Of a stretch of 55,511 nucleotides of DNA, positions 16,752 to 25,162 are shown in pieces. Under the pieces are notes generated by a model. It was not told the origin of the DNA. It searched no databases and worked only from the letters and a program-made list of their open reading frames with translations. The stretch covers positions 1 through 55,511 of the forward strand of contig JAVCDC010000052.1 in the NCBI GenBank assembly GCA_030765135.1, read 5' to 3'. Position numbers and translations under genes: made by a program. The stretch comes from Candidatus Tritonobacter lacicola. Lineage in GTDB: Bacteria > Auribacterota > Tritonobacteria > Tritonobacterales > Tritonobacteraceae. Positions within the stretch are counted from its first letter, which is position 1. The number at the start of each line of letters is the position of its first letter.

Positions 16752-16994
16752 TCAGGAGCCTTTCTCCGGCCCTCCGTACACGTAATCGACAATATTGTCC
16801 ACCTCCCTGTAAAAATCCGGCATCGGCAGAAAATCGAACTCCCACTCGATGTTCTGCTTGATCCTCTTCTTCGCTTCAGCCCTGGGATAATCGAGGCCCC
16901 GAAGGATGGTCGCCCTGTCCTTTATCTCGTACATGTGCATCTTCTGGAACGGGCTCTTGTAACTGTAACTCTTTCTCGTCGGTTTCTTAACCAT
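16752..16994 (-). CDS. Unrecognised 80-residue protein
   Basis: This is a small soluble protein I do not recognise. It has a basic N-terminus (MVKKPTRKSYSYKSPFQ), a helical middle (YPRAEAKKRIKQNIEWEF) and an acidic end with VDNIVDYVYGGPEKG. It starts 3 nt after the stop of the zinc-ribbon gene with AAGGA about 9 nt upstream, and its stop lies 2 nt from the next ATG. The three genes are clearly co-translated. Confidence 0.7.
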   Translation of the reverse strand: MVKKPTRKSYSYKSPFQKMHMYEIKDRATILRGLDYPRAEAKKRIKQNIEWEFDFLPMPDFYREVDNIVDYVYGGPEKGS

Positions 16995-16997
16995 CGT

Positions 16998-17300
16998 TTA
17001 TTTCCTTCCCTCAGCTTCCAGAATCCTTTTTCGCAGCCTGTTTACAATAAAGCGGGCATAAAAGGTGTTTCTCCTCAACTCGTAACTCGTCTTACGGATA
17101 GTTTTCTCTTTATCATTCAGCAGGCAATCCCGGCAGTAAAAGAGCTTCTGATAGCTTATCCCATCATCCGTATCGAACTTCTTTTTACACACCGTACACG
17201 TCTCGGTAAAAGCCCTGCGGCAGACGGGACAGCCGTCGCTCCCGGCTTTGATCTCCGCGCCGCAGTAGCGGCATGCCGCCTTCAGGGGACTATCTTCCAC
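16998..17300 (-). CDS. Small zinc-ribbon protein
   Basis: This 100-residue protein has four CxxC knuckles: CRYC, CPVC, CTVC and CRDC. The first two form one zinc ribbon and the last two a second site. A basic helical tail follows (RRNTFYARFIVNRLRKRILE), which could bind nucleic acid or protein. GTG 17300 is the only start in frame after an upstream stop; its ribosome site is weak. It lies 26 nt after the 17327-18691 gene and upstream of two small unknowns. Function is not known. Confidence 0.75.
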   Translation of the reverse strand: MEDSPLKAACRYCGAEIKAGSDGCPVCRRAFTETCTVCKKKFDTDDGISYQKLFYCRDCLLNDKEKTIRKTSYELRRNTFYARFIVNRLRKRILEAEGRK

Positions 17301-17326
17301 AATACAAACTCATTATTACTTCCTGT

Positions 17327-18691
17327 TTACGAGTCGGCAGTCCCGGCCATCGTCACAATGGATTCAATCTCTCCGCCCGACAATAAAGGATACTTTGCGC
17401 TCAAGGTCTCTGCGCACGGCGAATCCTCGATCCGGGCTATCCCGTCGAGAGTATCGGCGAGCCCCATCTCGCACATCCTCGAGTTGTACTCGTTCAGTTC
17501 GACGCCCCTCTTGAAGACCCGCAGGGCGTCATTATATCTCCCGGACTCCAGATAGCACCTCCCAAGATACGAGTAGTGGAGAACAAGGGTATAGATCTCT
17601 TTCTTCTCCTCCAGGCGGTCGATCTGCTCTTCCATGAACCTCGTCGTCTTCTCCAGGCTGACGGCGGCGGAATCGTACTTTTTCCAGTGAATCCTCACCC
17701 TCGCCCTTCTGAACTCCCTGAGAAACCACCCCTCCCTGTCGGAAAGAACCGACGTTAGATCTTCTCCCTCTTCCTCCTCCTCTTTCTCTTCTTTCTCTTC
17801 TTTCTTCGCGGTTCTCTGTATTTTCCTTTCCGTCTCTATCTGCTCGATCTCATGGATATCTATCTCCCTCTCATGGGACCGGGGTCTTCGCCTCCCCCCG
17901 AGCCCTACCAATATGGCCAGAATAACCAGCACTATGGAGGTCACTATTATAATCGGGATCCCGCTTCCGGTTGCTTCTTCCTCCTCTTCCTCGGCCAACA
18001 TGGCTTTCACCCGCCTGACCGGTCTTCTCGTAGGTGTGGGGCCGGCCCGATCCTTGACTTCCGCCAATTTTTTTTCGGGTGAGGGTCTCTCCCTTCCGGC
18101 AACAGAATCCCCGGCCTTCTCAGCCTTGATGCTCATGCTTCTAGCCTGTTCTACAGCGGTCTTCCAGGGGCTGAGGGGGAAAGAGCCAAGGAAATTTAGA
18201 CAGATATCGGCGAAGGGAGATATAACCATGATAAACCTGCTCCGGCCATCGTACTCCTCCTCGTATATAAGGGGGTTGAGGACAATGACCCTGCCGAACC
18301 TGCGGAAATATGCCGGGCCGTATCGCCTGACATCGCCCTTGACGCTCACCCTGGCTACATCGATCCAGTCTCCGGAAGACGTCAATTTCAGCTTAGCGAT
18401 CCTGAAGCCGCCATCCATATTATCGATGGTGGCCATGAAAACGCCCGTATCGGTCGTCCTCGCCTCGATAGATTCCCGGACCTCCTCCCCGCGCACCGTC
18501 TCTTCCCTGACGATTTCGACATCGATACCGCCCAGCTCCGTCGATAATTCCCCCTCCACCTCTTCGATACGAACCTCGACTCTCCCGATAACTATTCCGA
18601 CACCGGTTTCAGGCGCCTCGCAGAATACCGCATCCGCCATAACAAGAATAGAGAGCAGCACCGCCGTATAAATTATGCAGGAAATCTTCAT
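17327..18691 (-). CDS. Exported membrane-anchored protein with C-terminal TPR-like region
   Basis: This protein is about 454 residues. A signal peptide (MKISCIIYTAVLLSILVMADAVFCEA) precedes a beta-rich domain at about 30-160 resembling carboxypeptidase-regulatory/CnaB folds (DTGVFMATI, GDVRRYGPAYFRR). A basic, proline-rich linker is followed by a Glu run, one transmembrane helix (GIPIIIVTSIVLVILAILVGL), and a Lys/Glu tract. The last 130 residues hold TPR-like helices (YSYLGRCYLESGRYNDALRVFKRG). The topology implies an outer beta domain and cytoplasmic TPRs. ATG 18691 is chosen because GGTGA lies 10 nt upstream; an ATG at 18700 is possible. Function is unknown. Confidence 0.8.
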   Translation of the reverse strand: MKISCIIYTAVLLSILVMADAVFCEAPETGVGIVIGRVEVRIEEVEGELSTELGGIDVEIVREETVRGEEVRESIEARTTDTGVFMATIDNMDGGFRIAKLKLTSSGDWIDVARVSVKGDVRRYGPAYFRRFGRVIVLNPLIYEEEYDGRSRFIMVISPFADICLNFLGSFPLSPWKTAVEQARSMSIKAEKAGDSVAGRERPSPEKKLAEVKDRAGPTPTRRPVRRVKAMLAEEEEEEATGSGIPIIIVTSIVLVILAILVGLGGRRRPRSHEREIDIHEIEQIETERKIQRTAKKEEKEEKEEEEEGEDLTSVLSDREGWFLREFRRARVRIHWKKYDSAAVSLEKTTRFMEEQIDRLEEKKEIYTLVLHYSYLGRCYLESGRYNDALRVFKRGVELNEYNSRMCEMGLADTLDGIARIEDSPCAETLSAKYPLLSGGEIESIVTMAGTADS

Positions 18692-18748
18692 GACGTACAT
18701 TTCACCATTATTATAACTACCAGATCGATATAAGAAAGGTCAATATAC

Positions 18749-18800
18749 ATAAATTCAATCGCTTCCTGCCTGCCGGCAGGCAGGAAGCGATTGAATTTAT
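18749..18800. repeat. 52-bp perfect palindrome
   Basis: Positions 18749-18774 are the exact reverse complement of 18775-18800. The centre is TGCCTGCCGGCAGGCA and the ends are ATAAATTCAATCG and its complement. It sits in the 126-bp gap between two minus-strand genes and would form a cruciform or a very stable RNA hairpin. The GC-rich core is shared with 12179-12198. Confidence 0.9.
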
Positions 18801-18817
18801 CAAGTGGCGGCCGGATA

Positions 18818-19672
18818 TTAACCGGCCGGGGACACCGGGGGCAAAGCAACGATATGCTCGAGGGCCGGGAGCTCGCGCCTGACTGTTGACAGGTACTTGA
18901 AATCCAGGTCCGCAACGATCACACACTCCCCTTCAGTGGGCGCCCGCGCGATAACCTTGCCCCACGGGCCGACGATCATCGTATTGCCGTAGCTCCTGAT
19001 CCCCGTGGCGGTATTACTGCCGGCCTGGTTGGGGGCAATGACGAAGGCCTGGTTCTCGACGGCTCGCGACCGGTTCAGCACCTCCCAGTGCGCTACCCCC
19101 GTCAGATATGTGAAGTTGGAGGGAATGAAAATCATTTCGGCCCACACCTCGGCGAACCTCCTGAAAAGCTCCGGGAACCTCAGGTCATAACATACGGCCA
19201 TCCCGCAGATATGACCCTCGATCTTCGCCGTACAGACACGCCGCCCCGGGATGAAAGACTCCGACTCCCGGATGGGCGGCTCTCCGTTGAGATCGAACAG
19301 GTGGATCTTCCTGTAAACCCCTATCACCCCGCCGTCCGGGGAGAGAAGGACGCTTGTATTGTAATACCGCTGATGACGGGGGTCAAAGAGCCCCCCGTCG
19401 GCGGGCCTCTCAATAATAGTGCCGCAAAGAATATATATACGGTTCTCGGCGGCAAGGCGGGCCAGCGTATTTATAACATCGCCCGGGACATACTCCGCCA
19501 CCCTCCAGTAGTTCCTCTTATCCCCCCTGTAGTCGAAAGCCTCCGGCAGGGCGACAACTCCGGCCCCTTTACCGGCCGCCTCGCCGATCAAGGAGCAGGC
19601 CTTCCGGAGATTTCTCTCCCTGTCCTTCCCGGAGTTCATCTGGATAGCCGCAACCCGGATTATATCAGCCAT
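18818..19672 (-). CDS. Carbon-nitrogen hydrolase (nitrilase superfamily, Nit1/Nit2-like)
   Basis: This 284-residue protein has the Glu-Lys-Cys triad of the superfamily: E44 in LPEAFDYRG, K122 in YRKIHLFD, and C161 in AVCYDLRFPELFR. SNFTYLTGVAHWEVLNRSRAVEN is the family's C-terminal signature. FDYRGD and HWEVLNRSRAVEN favour the Nit branch, which hydrolyses deaminated glutathione or omega-amides such as alpha-ketoglutaramate; this is repair or salvage in the cytoplasm. The start overlaps the upstream gene's stop by 8 nt, indicating coupling to an exported unknown protein. Confidence 0.92.
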   Translation of the reverse strand: MADIIRVAAIQMNSGKDRERNLRKACSLIGEAAGKGAGVVALPEAFDYRGDKRNYWRVAEYVPGDVINTLARLAAENRIYILCGTIIERPADGGLFDPRHQRYYNTSVLLSPDGGVIGVYRKIHLFDLNGEPPIRESESFIPGRRVCTAKIEGHICGMAVCYDLRFPELFRRFAEVWAEMIFIPSNFTYLTGVAHWEVLNRSRAVENQAFVIAPNQAGSNTATGIRSYGNTMIVGPWGKVIARAPTEGECVIVADLDFKYLSTVRRELPALEHIVALPPVSPAG

Positions 19673-20696
19673 CGCTTCCCTGCTCCTTTATCTCGAAGAG
19701 CCTGTCCCAATATCCGGCCAGGCCGCTGACATCAGCATCAATGGTCAGGTAGAGGCCGTCCCTTCCCGTTGTGAGCCTGTGCTCGATCTTTCCGCCCAGA
19801 TACTTTTTCAGGAATAACGGCAGGCTCGCCTCCACAGCGGCCTGTGTGGTCCCCGCGCGATTTTTATCCGGTGAATGGGTCACAACCCTCGCCTTCATGC
19901 TGTCGCTGTTAATTATGTCGACCGTCACTCCCAGATAGTCCACCGATTCCGTCATACCCAGCAGAATCGGCCCCCACTCCGCCCTGCAAAGATCAACATA
20001 TTTCTTGAAATCGTCGCCCCTGTTATCCACAAAGGTCGCGAGATCGGCAGGCGATGTAAAAAGGCGGATACCGATATCCTCATACGGGACGGTTGAGGAG
20101 AGCCGTTCACCGTCATGAGCGGAAGCCCCCGTGGCGGCCTTAACCGCCTCGCGGGACGACCCCACGACGACATTGTCCCCCATAATGACGTAGGAAGAGG
20201 CCCTTACCGCTATCTCGATATCCCCTCCCGGGACGGCGACTTTCTCCGGGGATTCGGCGCCCTTCTCGACAAGGAGTTCCAGAATAGTCACCAGGACCGA
20301 TCGCTTAAACCTCCGCGCGGCCTCGTTGTCCCGGATATTGATCGTAATATCGTGATCGCCCACCTTGATTTTTATAGGCTCTCCCTTATCGACAATCCGC
20401 GCGGCAAGGATGAAATCATGCGCGCCGCCCCTCCGCGGCAGGACGGCGAAGGCCAGCTCATCGACGTCCAGGAAGATGAAATCATCTATCTTTTCATTCC
20501 CGGAGTAACGGGATAACAGGTAGGTCTTCAGACGCTTCGCAAGCCAGGACACGCCTTCGTCTTCCCCTGATATTGTGATCGATACCGCAAGAGGAGCGGT
20601 CTTGGGGATAAAATCCACCGGCGATTGCCGGGAGTACGCGGAGTGCTGGGCCGCCGACAGCAACAGGAGGCATGCCGCCACTCTCGAAAAAATCAT
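19665..20696 (-). CDS. Exported protein of unknown function
   Basis: This is a 343-residue protein with a signal peptide (MIFSRVAACLLLLSAAQHSAYS) and a mixed alpha/beta mature part. Notable stretches are PLAVSITISGEDEGVSWLAK, FIFLDVDELAFAVLPRRGG and YVIMGDNVVVGSSREAVKAA. The pattern recalls DUF3352-like periplasmic proteins that probe for protection by a target, but I cannot assign it firmly. ATG 20696 follows GGGGA at 8 nt and lies 13 nt after the preceding gene's stop. A longer frame to 20732 overlaps that gene and buries the signal peptide. Confidence 0.78.
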   Translation of the reverse strand: MIFSRVAACLLLLSAAQHSAYSRQSPVDFIPKTAPLAVSITISGEDEGVSWLAKRLKTYLLSRYSGNEKIDDFIFLDVDELAFAVLPRRGGAHDFILAARIVDKGEPIKIKVGDHDITINIRDNEAARRFKRSVLVTILELLVEKGAESPEKVAVPGGDIEIAVRASSYVIMGDNVVVGSSREAVKAATGASAHDGERLSSTVPYEDIGIRLFTSPADLATFVDNRGDDFKKYVDLCRAEWGPILLGMTESVDYLGVTVDIINSDSMKARVVTHSPDKNRAGTTQAAVEASLPLFLKKYLGGKIEHRLTTGRDGLYLTIDADVSGLAGYWDRLFEIKEQGSDG

Positions 20697-20709
20697 ACGG
20701 TATATCCCC

Positions 20710-20949
20710 CTAACCGCTTTTCTTACCGACACCGAAAATATCCGTCATAACAGCCTTCGGGACGTCGTCGAGAGACATGAAAATGTCCTTGAAGAAATCC
20801 ACCGCGCCCAGGCCGATGTCCCTGTACAGAAGAACCAGGCCCTTGGCCGCCCTGGCAGGGTCCTTGTAATCGATCCTGGTCGTATCGGTAAACGCCGGCA
20901 CACCTGCAAAGAGTACGGTAAAAATAATAAAACAGCCAATAACTCTCAT
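20710..20949 (-). CDS. Small exported protein of unknown function
   Basis: This is 79 residues with a signal peptide (MRVIGCFIIFTVLFAGVPAFTD). The short mature part is KGLVLLYRDIGLGAVDFFKDIF followed by SLDDVPKAVMTDIFG, which is amphipathic. I do not recognise the family. It heads a three-gene unit with the 343-residue exported protein and the Nit hydrolase. Confidence 0.68.
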   Translation of the reverse strand: MRVIGCFIIFTVLFAGVPAFTDTTRIDYKDPARAAKGLVLLYRDIGLGAVDFFKDIFMSLDDVPKAVMTDIFGVGKKSG

Positions 20950-21046
20950 CTCCGGACTCCTTAAGCCTTGTCCTGCTTCATTCTATGCCCTCCCGGGGCG
21001 GTAAAGATCCGGGTTGCTAAAAAAATTCCCGGGCTCATTCAGCAAA

Positions 21047-22003
21047 TCAAGCGGATTCGCTCTCACTGCTATCCGGGGAATCGAGCACGATCTTTTTTGT
21101 AGTCTTGAAATGCAGCTTGGCGACCTTGGCGAGTGCCTCCAGGCCGTGGTTTTTCACGATCTTTACAGCCGACTCCTCAACGGCTTTCGATGACCCGCCT
21201 TTATACAGCTTTATTCCGAAGGACTTGGAGAGGCGGTCAAGCCTCCTTAAAAACTCGTCGCGGGCGACAATCGAAGCAGCCGCGACGGCGATATCCCGCT
21301 CTCCCCGCACCCTCTGCTCGACGTTAATCTTCCGGCCCTTTCTCATGAGGGCGTTCCGCACCACGCCTTCATCGGCGAACTTGTCCAGCACCGCCAGCGG
21401 GCAATCGACCTCCGACAGGATGTTTTCTATCGCCCTCGCGTGGCCCCACGCGAGCATCCTGTTGAGATTGCCAATCTTCGCGTACAGCTCGTTGTACTTC
21501 TCGGGACCGATCACCACGACCGAGCTCTTGATAAACCCCTTGAGGTTGTCGCTGATATCCCTCACCCGGCCGTCGGTGAGAGTCTTGGAGTCGGAGACGC
21601 CGATATCCAGCAACCTCCTCACCACGGATTGCTCGACAAAAACCGCGGCCACGACAAGCGGCCCGAAGTAATCGCCCTTGCCGCTCTCGTCCACGCCGAT
21701 CCTCTCAACGCCCAGGTTTTCGTCGAGAATCTCCTCGTAGCCGAAGGTGAAGGACTTCAAGATGCACGGCTCCAGATAAAACCGTATGAAGTCCAATGAA
21801 CCCTTCCCCTGAACAAGCAGCTTACCGTTCTTGAACATGGTCAGGTTTACCGAATCCCCGGTCGCCCCGAAGAGCGCGTGCGGGATACCCTCCTTGATTT
21901 TATACCCCCTGGAGGGAAGGTCGCTCTTCAAACTGCCCGCAAGGCTCCCGTCGAGCATGCAGACATAGGTGTTCTCCCCGCGCTTTGATATTACACGCTT
22001 CAT
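21047..22003 (-). CDS. rnhC: Ribonuclease HIII
   Basis: RNase HIII cleaves RNA in RNA-DNA hybrids and helps with R-loops and primer removal. This 318-residue protein has the family's TBP-like N-terminal substrate-binding domain (about 1-95). The type 2 RNase H domain follows: GVDESGKGDYFGPLVVAA (D105, E106), SDSKTL (D138-K140), AVLDKFAD, and AAASIVARDEFL. The GxG-rich DESGKGDYFG signature separates HIII from HII. A C-terminal Lys/Ser-rich tail ends the protein. It starts directly after the sppA stop (TAAATG), so the two are coupled. Confidence 0.96.
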   Translation of the reverse strand: MKRVISKRGENTYVCMLDGSLAGSLKSDLPSRGYKIKEGIPHALFGATGDSVNLTMFKNGKLLVQGKGSLDFIRFYLEPCILKSFTFGYEEILDENLGVERIGVDESGKGDYFGPLVVAAVFVEQSVVRRLLDIGVSDSKTLTDGRVRDISDNLKGFIKSSVVVIGPEKYNELYAKIGNLNRMLAWGHARAIENILSEVDCPLAVLDKFADEGVVRNALMRKGRKINVEQRVRGERDIAVAAASIVARDEFLRRLDRLSKSFGIKLYKGGSSKAVEESAVKIVKNHGLEALAKVAKLHFKTTKKIVLDSPDSSESESA

Positions 22004-23029
22004 TTAAGGGTTCCACAGGTAGAGGAATCTCGTTCCTTCATCGTTCAGCGTCTCGGTGAGGCGGGAGAGGACCCCGCCGTCCAGCGTCCTCATGGAGTAC
22101 ACCCTCAATATGTCCTTCAGGGTGTAGACCCTTTCATAGCGAACCGCCTTCAGTTTATCGACGCCCAGCAGCTCTTTGGCCTTATCTATGGCATCTTCGC
22201 GATAGCCTATGGCATCGACCAGCTTCAGGGAAAGGGCCTGCTCACCCGTGTAAATATTCCCGCCGGCGATCTCCTCGATCTCCGATTCATCGAGCCCGCG
22301 GCCCTCGGCCACCACGAGCAGAAAGCGGTCCAGCATTTCGTTGATTATGGCCTGCAGTATAATACGCTCCTCATCAGTCATGGGCCTCGTGGGAGAGAGG
22401 ATGTCCTTTTCAGGGCCGGACTTAATCGTCACATCCTCGATGCCGAGCTTCTCGTACAGCCCCGTGATATTGGCGGTCTTTATAATCACACCGATAGAGC
22501 CTGTTATCGTCGTGGGGTGCGCTATGATGAAATCGCACGGGGCGGCACAATAATAAGCCCCGGAAGCGGCAACGTCGCCGAGTTCCGCTATGACCTTTTT
22601 CCCGGACTTCCTGATCTGTAATATCTCGTTATATATTATATCGCTGGCCGTGATCTCACCGCCCGGGCTGTCGATAACAAGGAGAATAGCCTTGATGTTT
22701 TTATCCCTGGCGGCTTTCTTGAACCGGGCCCGTATATCGCTCACGGTATTCTGCCTCGCCCACAGCCCGCTGCTCGTGCCGGAACTTATCATCCCCTCAA
22801 GGGGGATAATGAGGAGTTTGTCCCTCCCCTGGCCGCCGACAAGCCGCTCCCGGAAAACGTGAGCCGACTCCTCGGCCATTTCGGGCGCCAGAAGATCCCC
22901 GCTGACCAGGAATACTCCAAGCAGCGCGTTCAGGCCGAGGCTGCACAGCAGGACCAGGATGAGTGCCCCGATCCCCAGCCAGAACCACACAGAGCGGCCC
23001 CTCCTCTCCGCCACCAGATACTCAGCCAA
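22004..23029 (-). CDS. sppA: Signal peptide peptidase SppA (S49 family)
   Basis: This 341-residue inner-membrane serine protease degrades cleaved signal peptides. One transmembrane helix near residues 15-42 (WFWLGIGALILVLL) anchors it. The short, single-domain form is shown by LVIDSPGGEITASD, GDVAASGAYYCA with nucleophile S156, ITGSIGVI, and the general-base Lys K203 in TIKSGPEKDILSP. It is the short bacterial type (about 300-340 residues), not the double-length E. coli type. It lies upstream of and coupled to rnhC. Confidence 0.95.
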   Translation of the reverse strand: MAEYLVAERRGRSVWFWLGIGALILVLLCSLGLNALLGVFLVSGDLLAPEMAEESAHVFRERLVGGQGRDKLLIIPLEGMISSGTSSGLWARQNTVSDIRARFKKAARDKNIKAILLVIDSPGGEITASDIIYNEILQIRKSGKKVIAELGDVAASGAYYCAAPCDFIIAHPTTITGSIGVIIKTANITGLYEKLGIEDVTIKSGPEKDILSPTRPMTDEERIILQAIINEMLDRFLLVVAEGRGLDESEIEEIAGGNIYTGEQALSLKLVDAIGYREDAIDKAKELLGVDKLKAVRYERVYTLKDILRVYSMRTLDGGVLSRLTETLNDEGTRFLYLWNP

Positions 23030-23141
23030 CAGACCGCCTCCGGAAATTAAAAAAAGCTTTGGTTTTCATCCCATCTTACTTCCTTCGGGCATTTTATTGA
23101 TTACCCTCGCTCCTGTCAACGAAAAATACCGTAACGCGGCC

Positions 23142-25010
23142 TCATTCCTGCATCGAGTCGAGCAATTTCGCGGCCATATCCCCGTCGAGGTCTTTCAGTA
23201 CCCCGTACTCGTAAAGGGCGGAATCCCCGTCGCCAAGGTGCAAATACGCAATCCCCAGATTGAAGTGCGCGCTGACGTTATCGGTGTTGATGAGGATGGC
23301 CCGCTTGTACGCCCTGACCGCGTATGGATAGCGCCCCAATTTTTGACAGGCATTCCCCAGATTGACGTGCGCCTTCTCGTGGTCGGGTTTAATGCGGAGC
23401 GCCTCGGCGTACTGGGCAACGGCCGCATCGAACGCGCCCTGCGCGGCCAGTGCGTTGCCCAGGTTATAGTGAGCGGCCGCGTGGCCGGGCTTGAATCGGA
23501 TCGCCCTGGAATAATGGAGGATCGCCTCATCGAACGCGCCCTTCCTTGCAAGTGCCTTGCCCAGGTTATAGTGCGCTTCCGCATAGCCCGGCGAGATCCG
23601 GAGCGCCTCGGAGTAGCGGGCGACTGCCTCGTCAAATCTTCCCTGGAGGGCCAGAGCTTCACCCAGCTTGTTCAACGCGCCGGCATGGTCGGGGTTGATC
23701 CGGAGCGCCTCCGAATACCGGTCAATGGCTTTGTTCAACCTGCCCTGCCGTGCATAAAGGACCCCGAGGTTGTTGTGCGCCATCCACGCCCGGGGATTCT
23801 TTTTTATTGTATCCAGCCACAGTGTTTCAGGATCCAGGTAAATCCCGCTCTGGTTGAATGTGAGGATGCCGAGACTCACCAGGACAGCGCAGCCCAGAAT
23901 ATTTTTAATCCAAGCATTTGAAATCAGGCGGGAAGCTCCGGCGGACACAATTGCTATCGGGCCGATAACCGCAAGGTAGACATAATGGTCGGCAACAAAA
24001 GAGTATATCTGGGCGTAAAAACCGATGAAGCCCAGGGCGGGCAGCGCCAAAACTGTGTAGGAAGCCAGGCAGGCAAAGGGACCACGCCCCAGGCGGCGGC
24101 GGGCCAGCCACAGAAACACCAGGAAAGCGAGGGCCGTAACAGGAAAAACCCATTCCCCGGCCCTTTCAGGCGAGGGATACCAGCGGGGATAGATGAAGGT
24201 TAATTTCACCGGCAGCAACAGCTTGCCCAGGTAAAACCAGAACGCCTTTCCAGCTATGATTATACGCGCGGTAAACGGCATCGCCCATTCCATGCCCCTC
24301 ACGCCCACATGCCCGGTTTCGTAATACCAGGTGAAAGCCCCCGCTAAAAGGGAGAGCGTAAAGAGGGGAAGAAGCTTCCTGATATACTTAAAACGCACTT
24401 CGCCCTCCCTGTACCACCGCAAGATAATCAGGATAAGCGGGAACGTGCAGATGGAAGTCTTGCTGAGCAGGGCAAGCATGTAAAGCATGATGGATAAAGC
24501 GTAGCTGCTTCTCTTTCCATCAAGTTCGAATCTGAGGAACAGGAGCAAAGCCGAAAAAAGGAAAAAGGCGGAAAGGACGTTCTTCGCTTCCGTCACCCAG
24601 GCCACGGACTCCACCATAAGTGGGTGCAGGGCAAAGACGGCCGCCACAAACCAGGCGGCAGGGGCATGGAGCTTCCTGAGTACCGCCCACAGGAGCACTG
24701 CGTCCAGAATGTGGAGAACGATATTGGACAGATGGTATCCGAGAGGATTCAATCCCCACAGACGGCACTGGACCCAGAAAAAGGTATAGGTGAGGGGGTA
24801 ATTCTGGCCCGGGACCTCCGCCGTGTACCAGACTTTCAAGATACTCCTCTCCCCCTTGACGTAGGGGTTATTATAGACCCAGGCATCGTCGTCCCAGATA
24901 AACCCCGCACTCAGAGCCGGCAGGTAGGCCAAAAAAACAAGGAGGGCGATTGCAGCCGCGCCTACGAGGAACGATTTTGTCCCACCCCGGGAGAAGTTGA
25001 ATAATTTCAT
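23142..25010 (-). CDS. TMTC/PMT-like multipass membrane protein with C-terminal TPRs
   Basis: This is 622 residues. The first ~400 form about ten transmembrane helices. The first outer loop has the acidic FIWDDDAWVYNNPYV, and a HP motif (FALHPLMVESVAWVTEAKN) resembles TMTC and PMT/GT39 glycosyltransferases that take sugar from a polyprenyl phosphate. The last ~190 residues are TPRs of 34 residues ([19 protein letters not shown] and at least five further copies). The ATG at 25010 is chosen because the longer frame to 25244 overlaps the next gene. It is last in the heptose/SDR operon, and the DPM1-like GT2 upstream could supply its lipid-linked donor. The sugar and target are unknown. Confidence 0.88.
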   Translation of the reverse strand: MKLFNFSRGGTKSFLVGAAAIALLVFLAYLPALSAGFIWDDDAWVYNNPYVKGERSILKVWYTAEVPGQNYPLTYTFFWVQCRLWGLNPLGYHLSNIVLHILDAVLLWAVLRKLHAPAAWFVAAVFALHPLMVESVAWVTEAKNVLSAFFLFSALLLFLRFELDGKRSSYALSIMLYMLALLSKTSICTFPLILIILRWYREGEVRFKYIRKLLPLFTLSLLAGAFTWYYETGHVGVRGMEWAMPFTARIIIAGKAFWFYLGKLLLPVKLTFIYPRWYPSPERAGEWVFPVTALAFLVFLWLARRRLGRGPFACLASYTVLALPALGFIGFYAQIYSFVADHYVYLAVIGPIAIVSAGASRLISNAWIKNILGCAVLVSLGILTFNQSGIYLDPETLWLDTIKKNPRAWMAHNNLGVLYARQGRLNKAIDRYSEALRINPDHAGALNKLGEALALQGRFDEAVARYSEALRISPGYAEAHYNLGKALARKGAFDEAILHYSRAIRFKPGHAAAHYNLGNALAAQGAFDAAVAQYAEALRIKPDHEKAHVNLGNACQKLGRYPYAVRAYKRAILINTDNVSAHFNLGIAYLHLGDGDSALYEYGVLKDLDGDMAAKLLDSMQE

Positions 25011-25162
25011 AATTAGAGAAGCTTCTGGGTCATGCGCCGATGTTAGCTGATGCCGTAGTTCCTGAGAAACCCGTTCAACACCTGCCTGGTCACGGCCCGT
25101 GTAAAGAGTGCCGCCCCGGGTCCGCAGCCTCGACGGCGAAAATCCACGGTTACGGAGACAGC

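Noticed and set aside
22959-23921. 320-codon plus-strand frame
   Set aside because: Antisense to the TPR gene and sppA; its apparent repeats are the mirror of the TPR repeats. GC-rich codon use keeps the antisense frame open.
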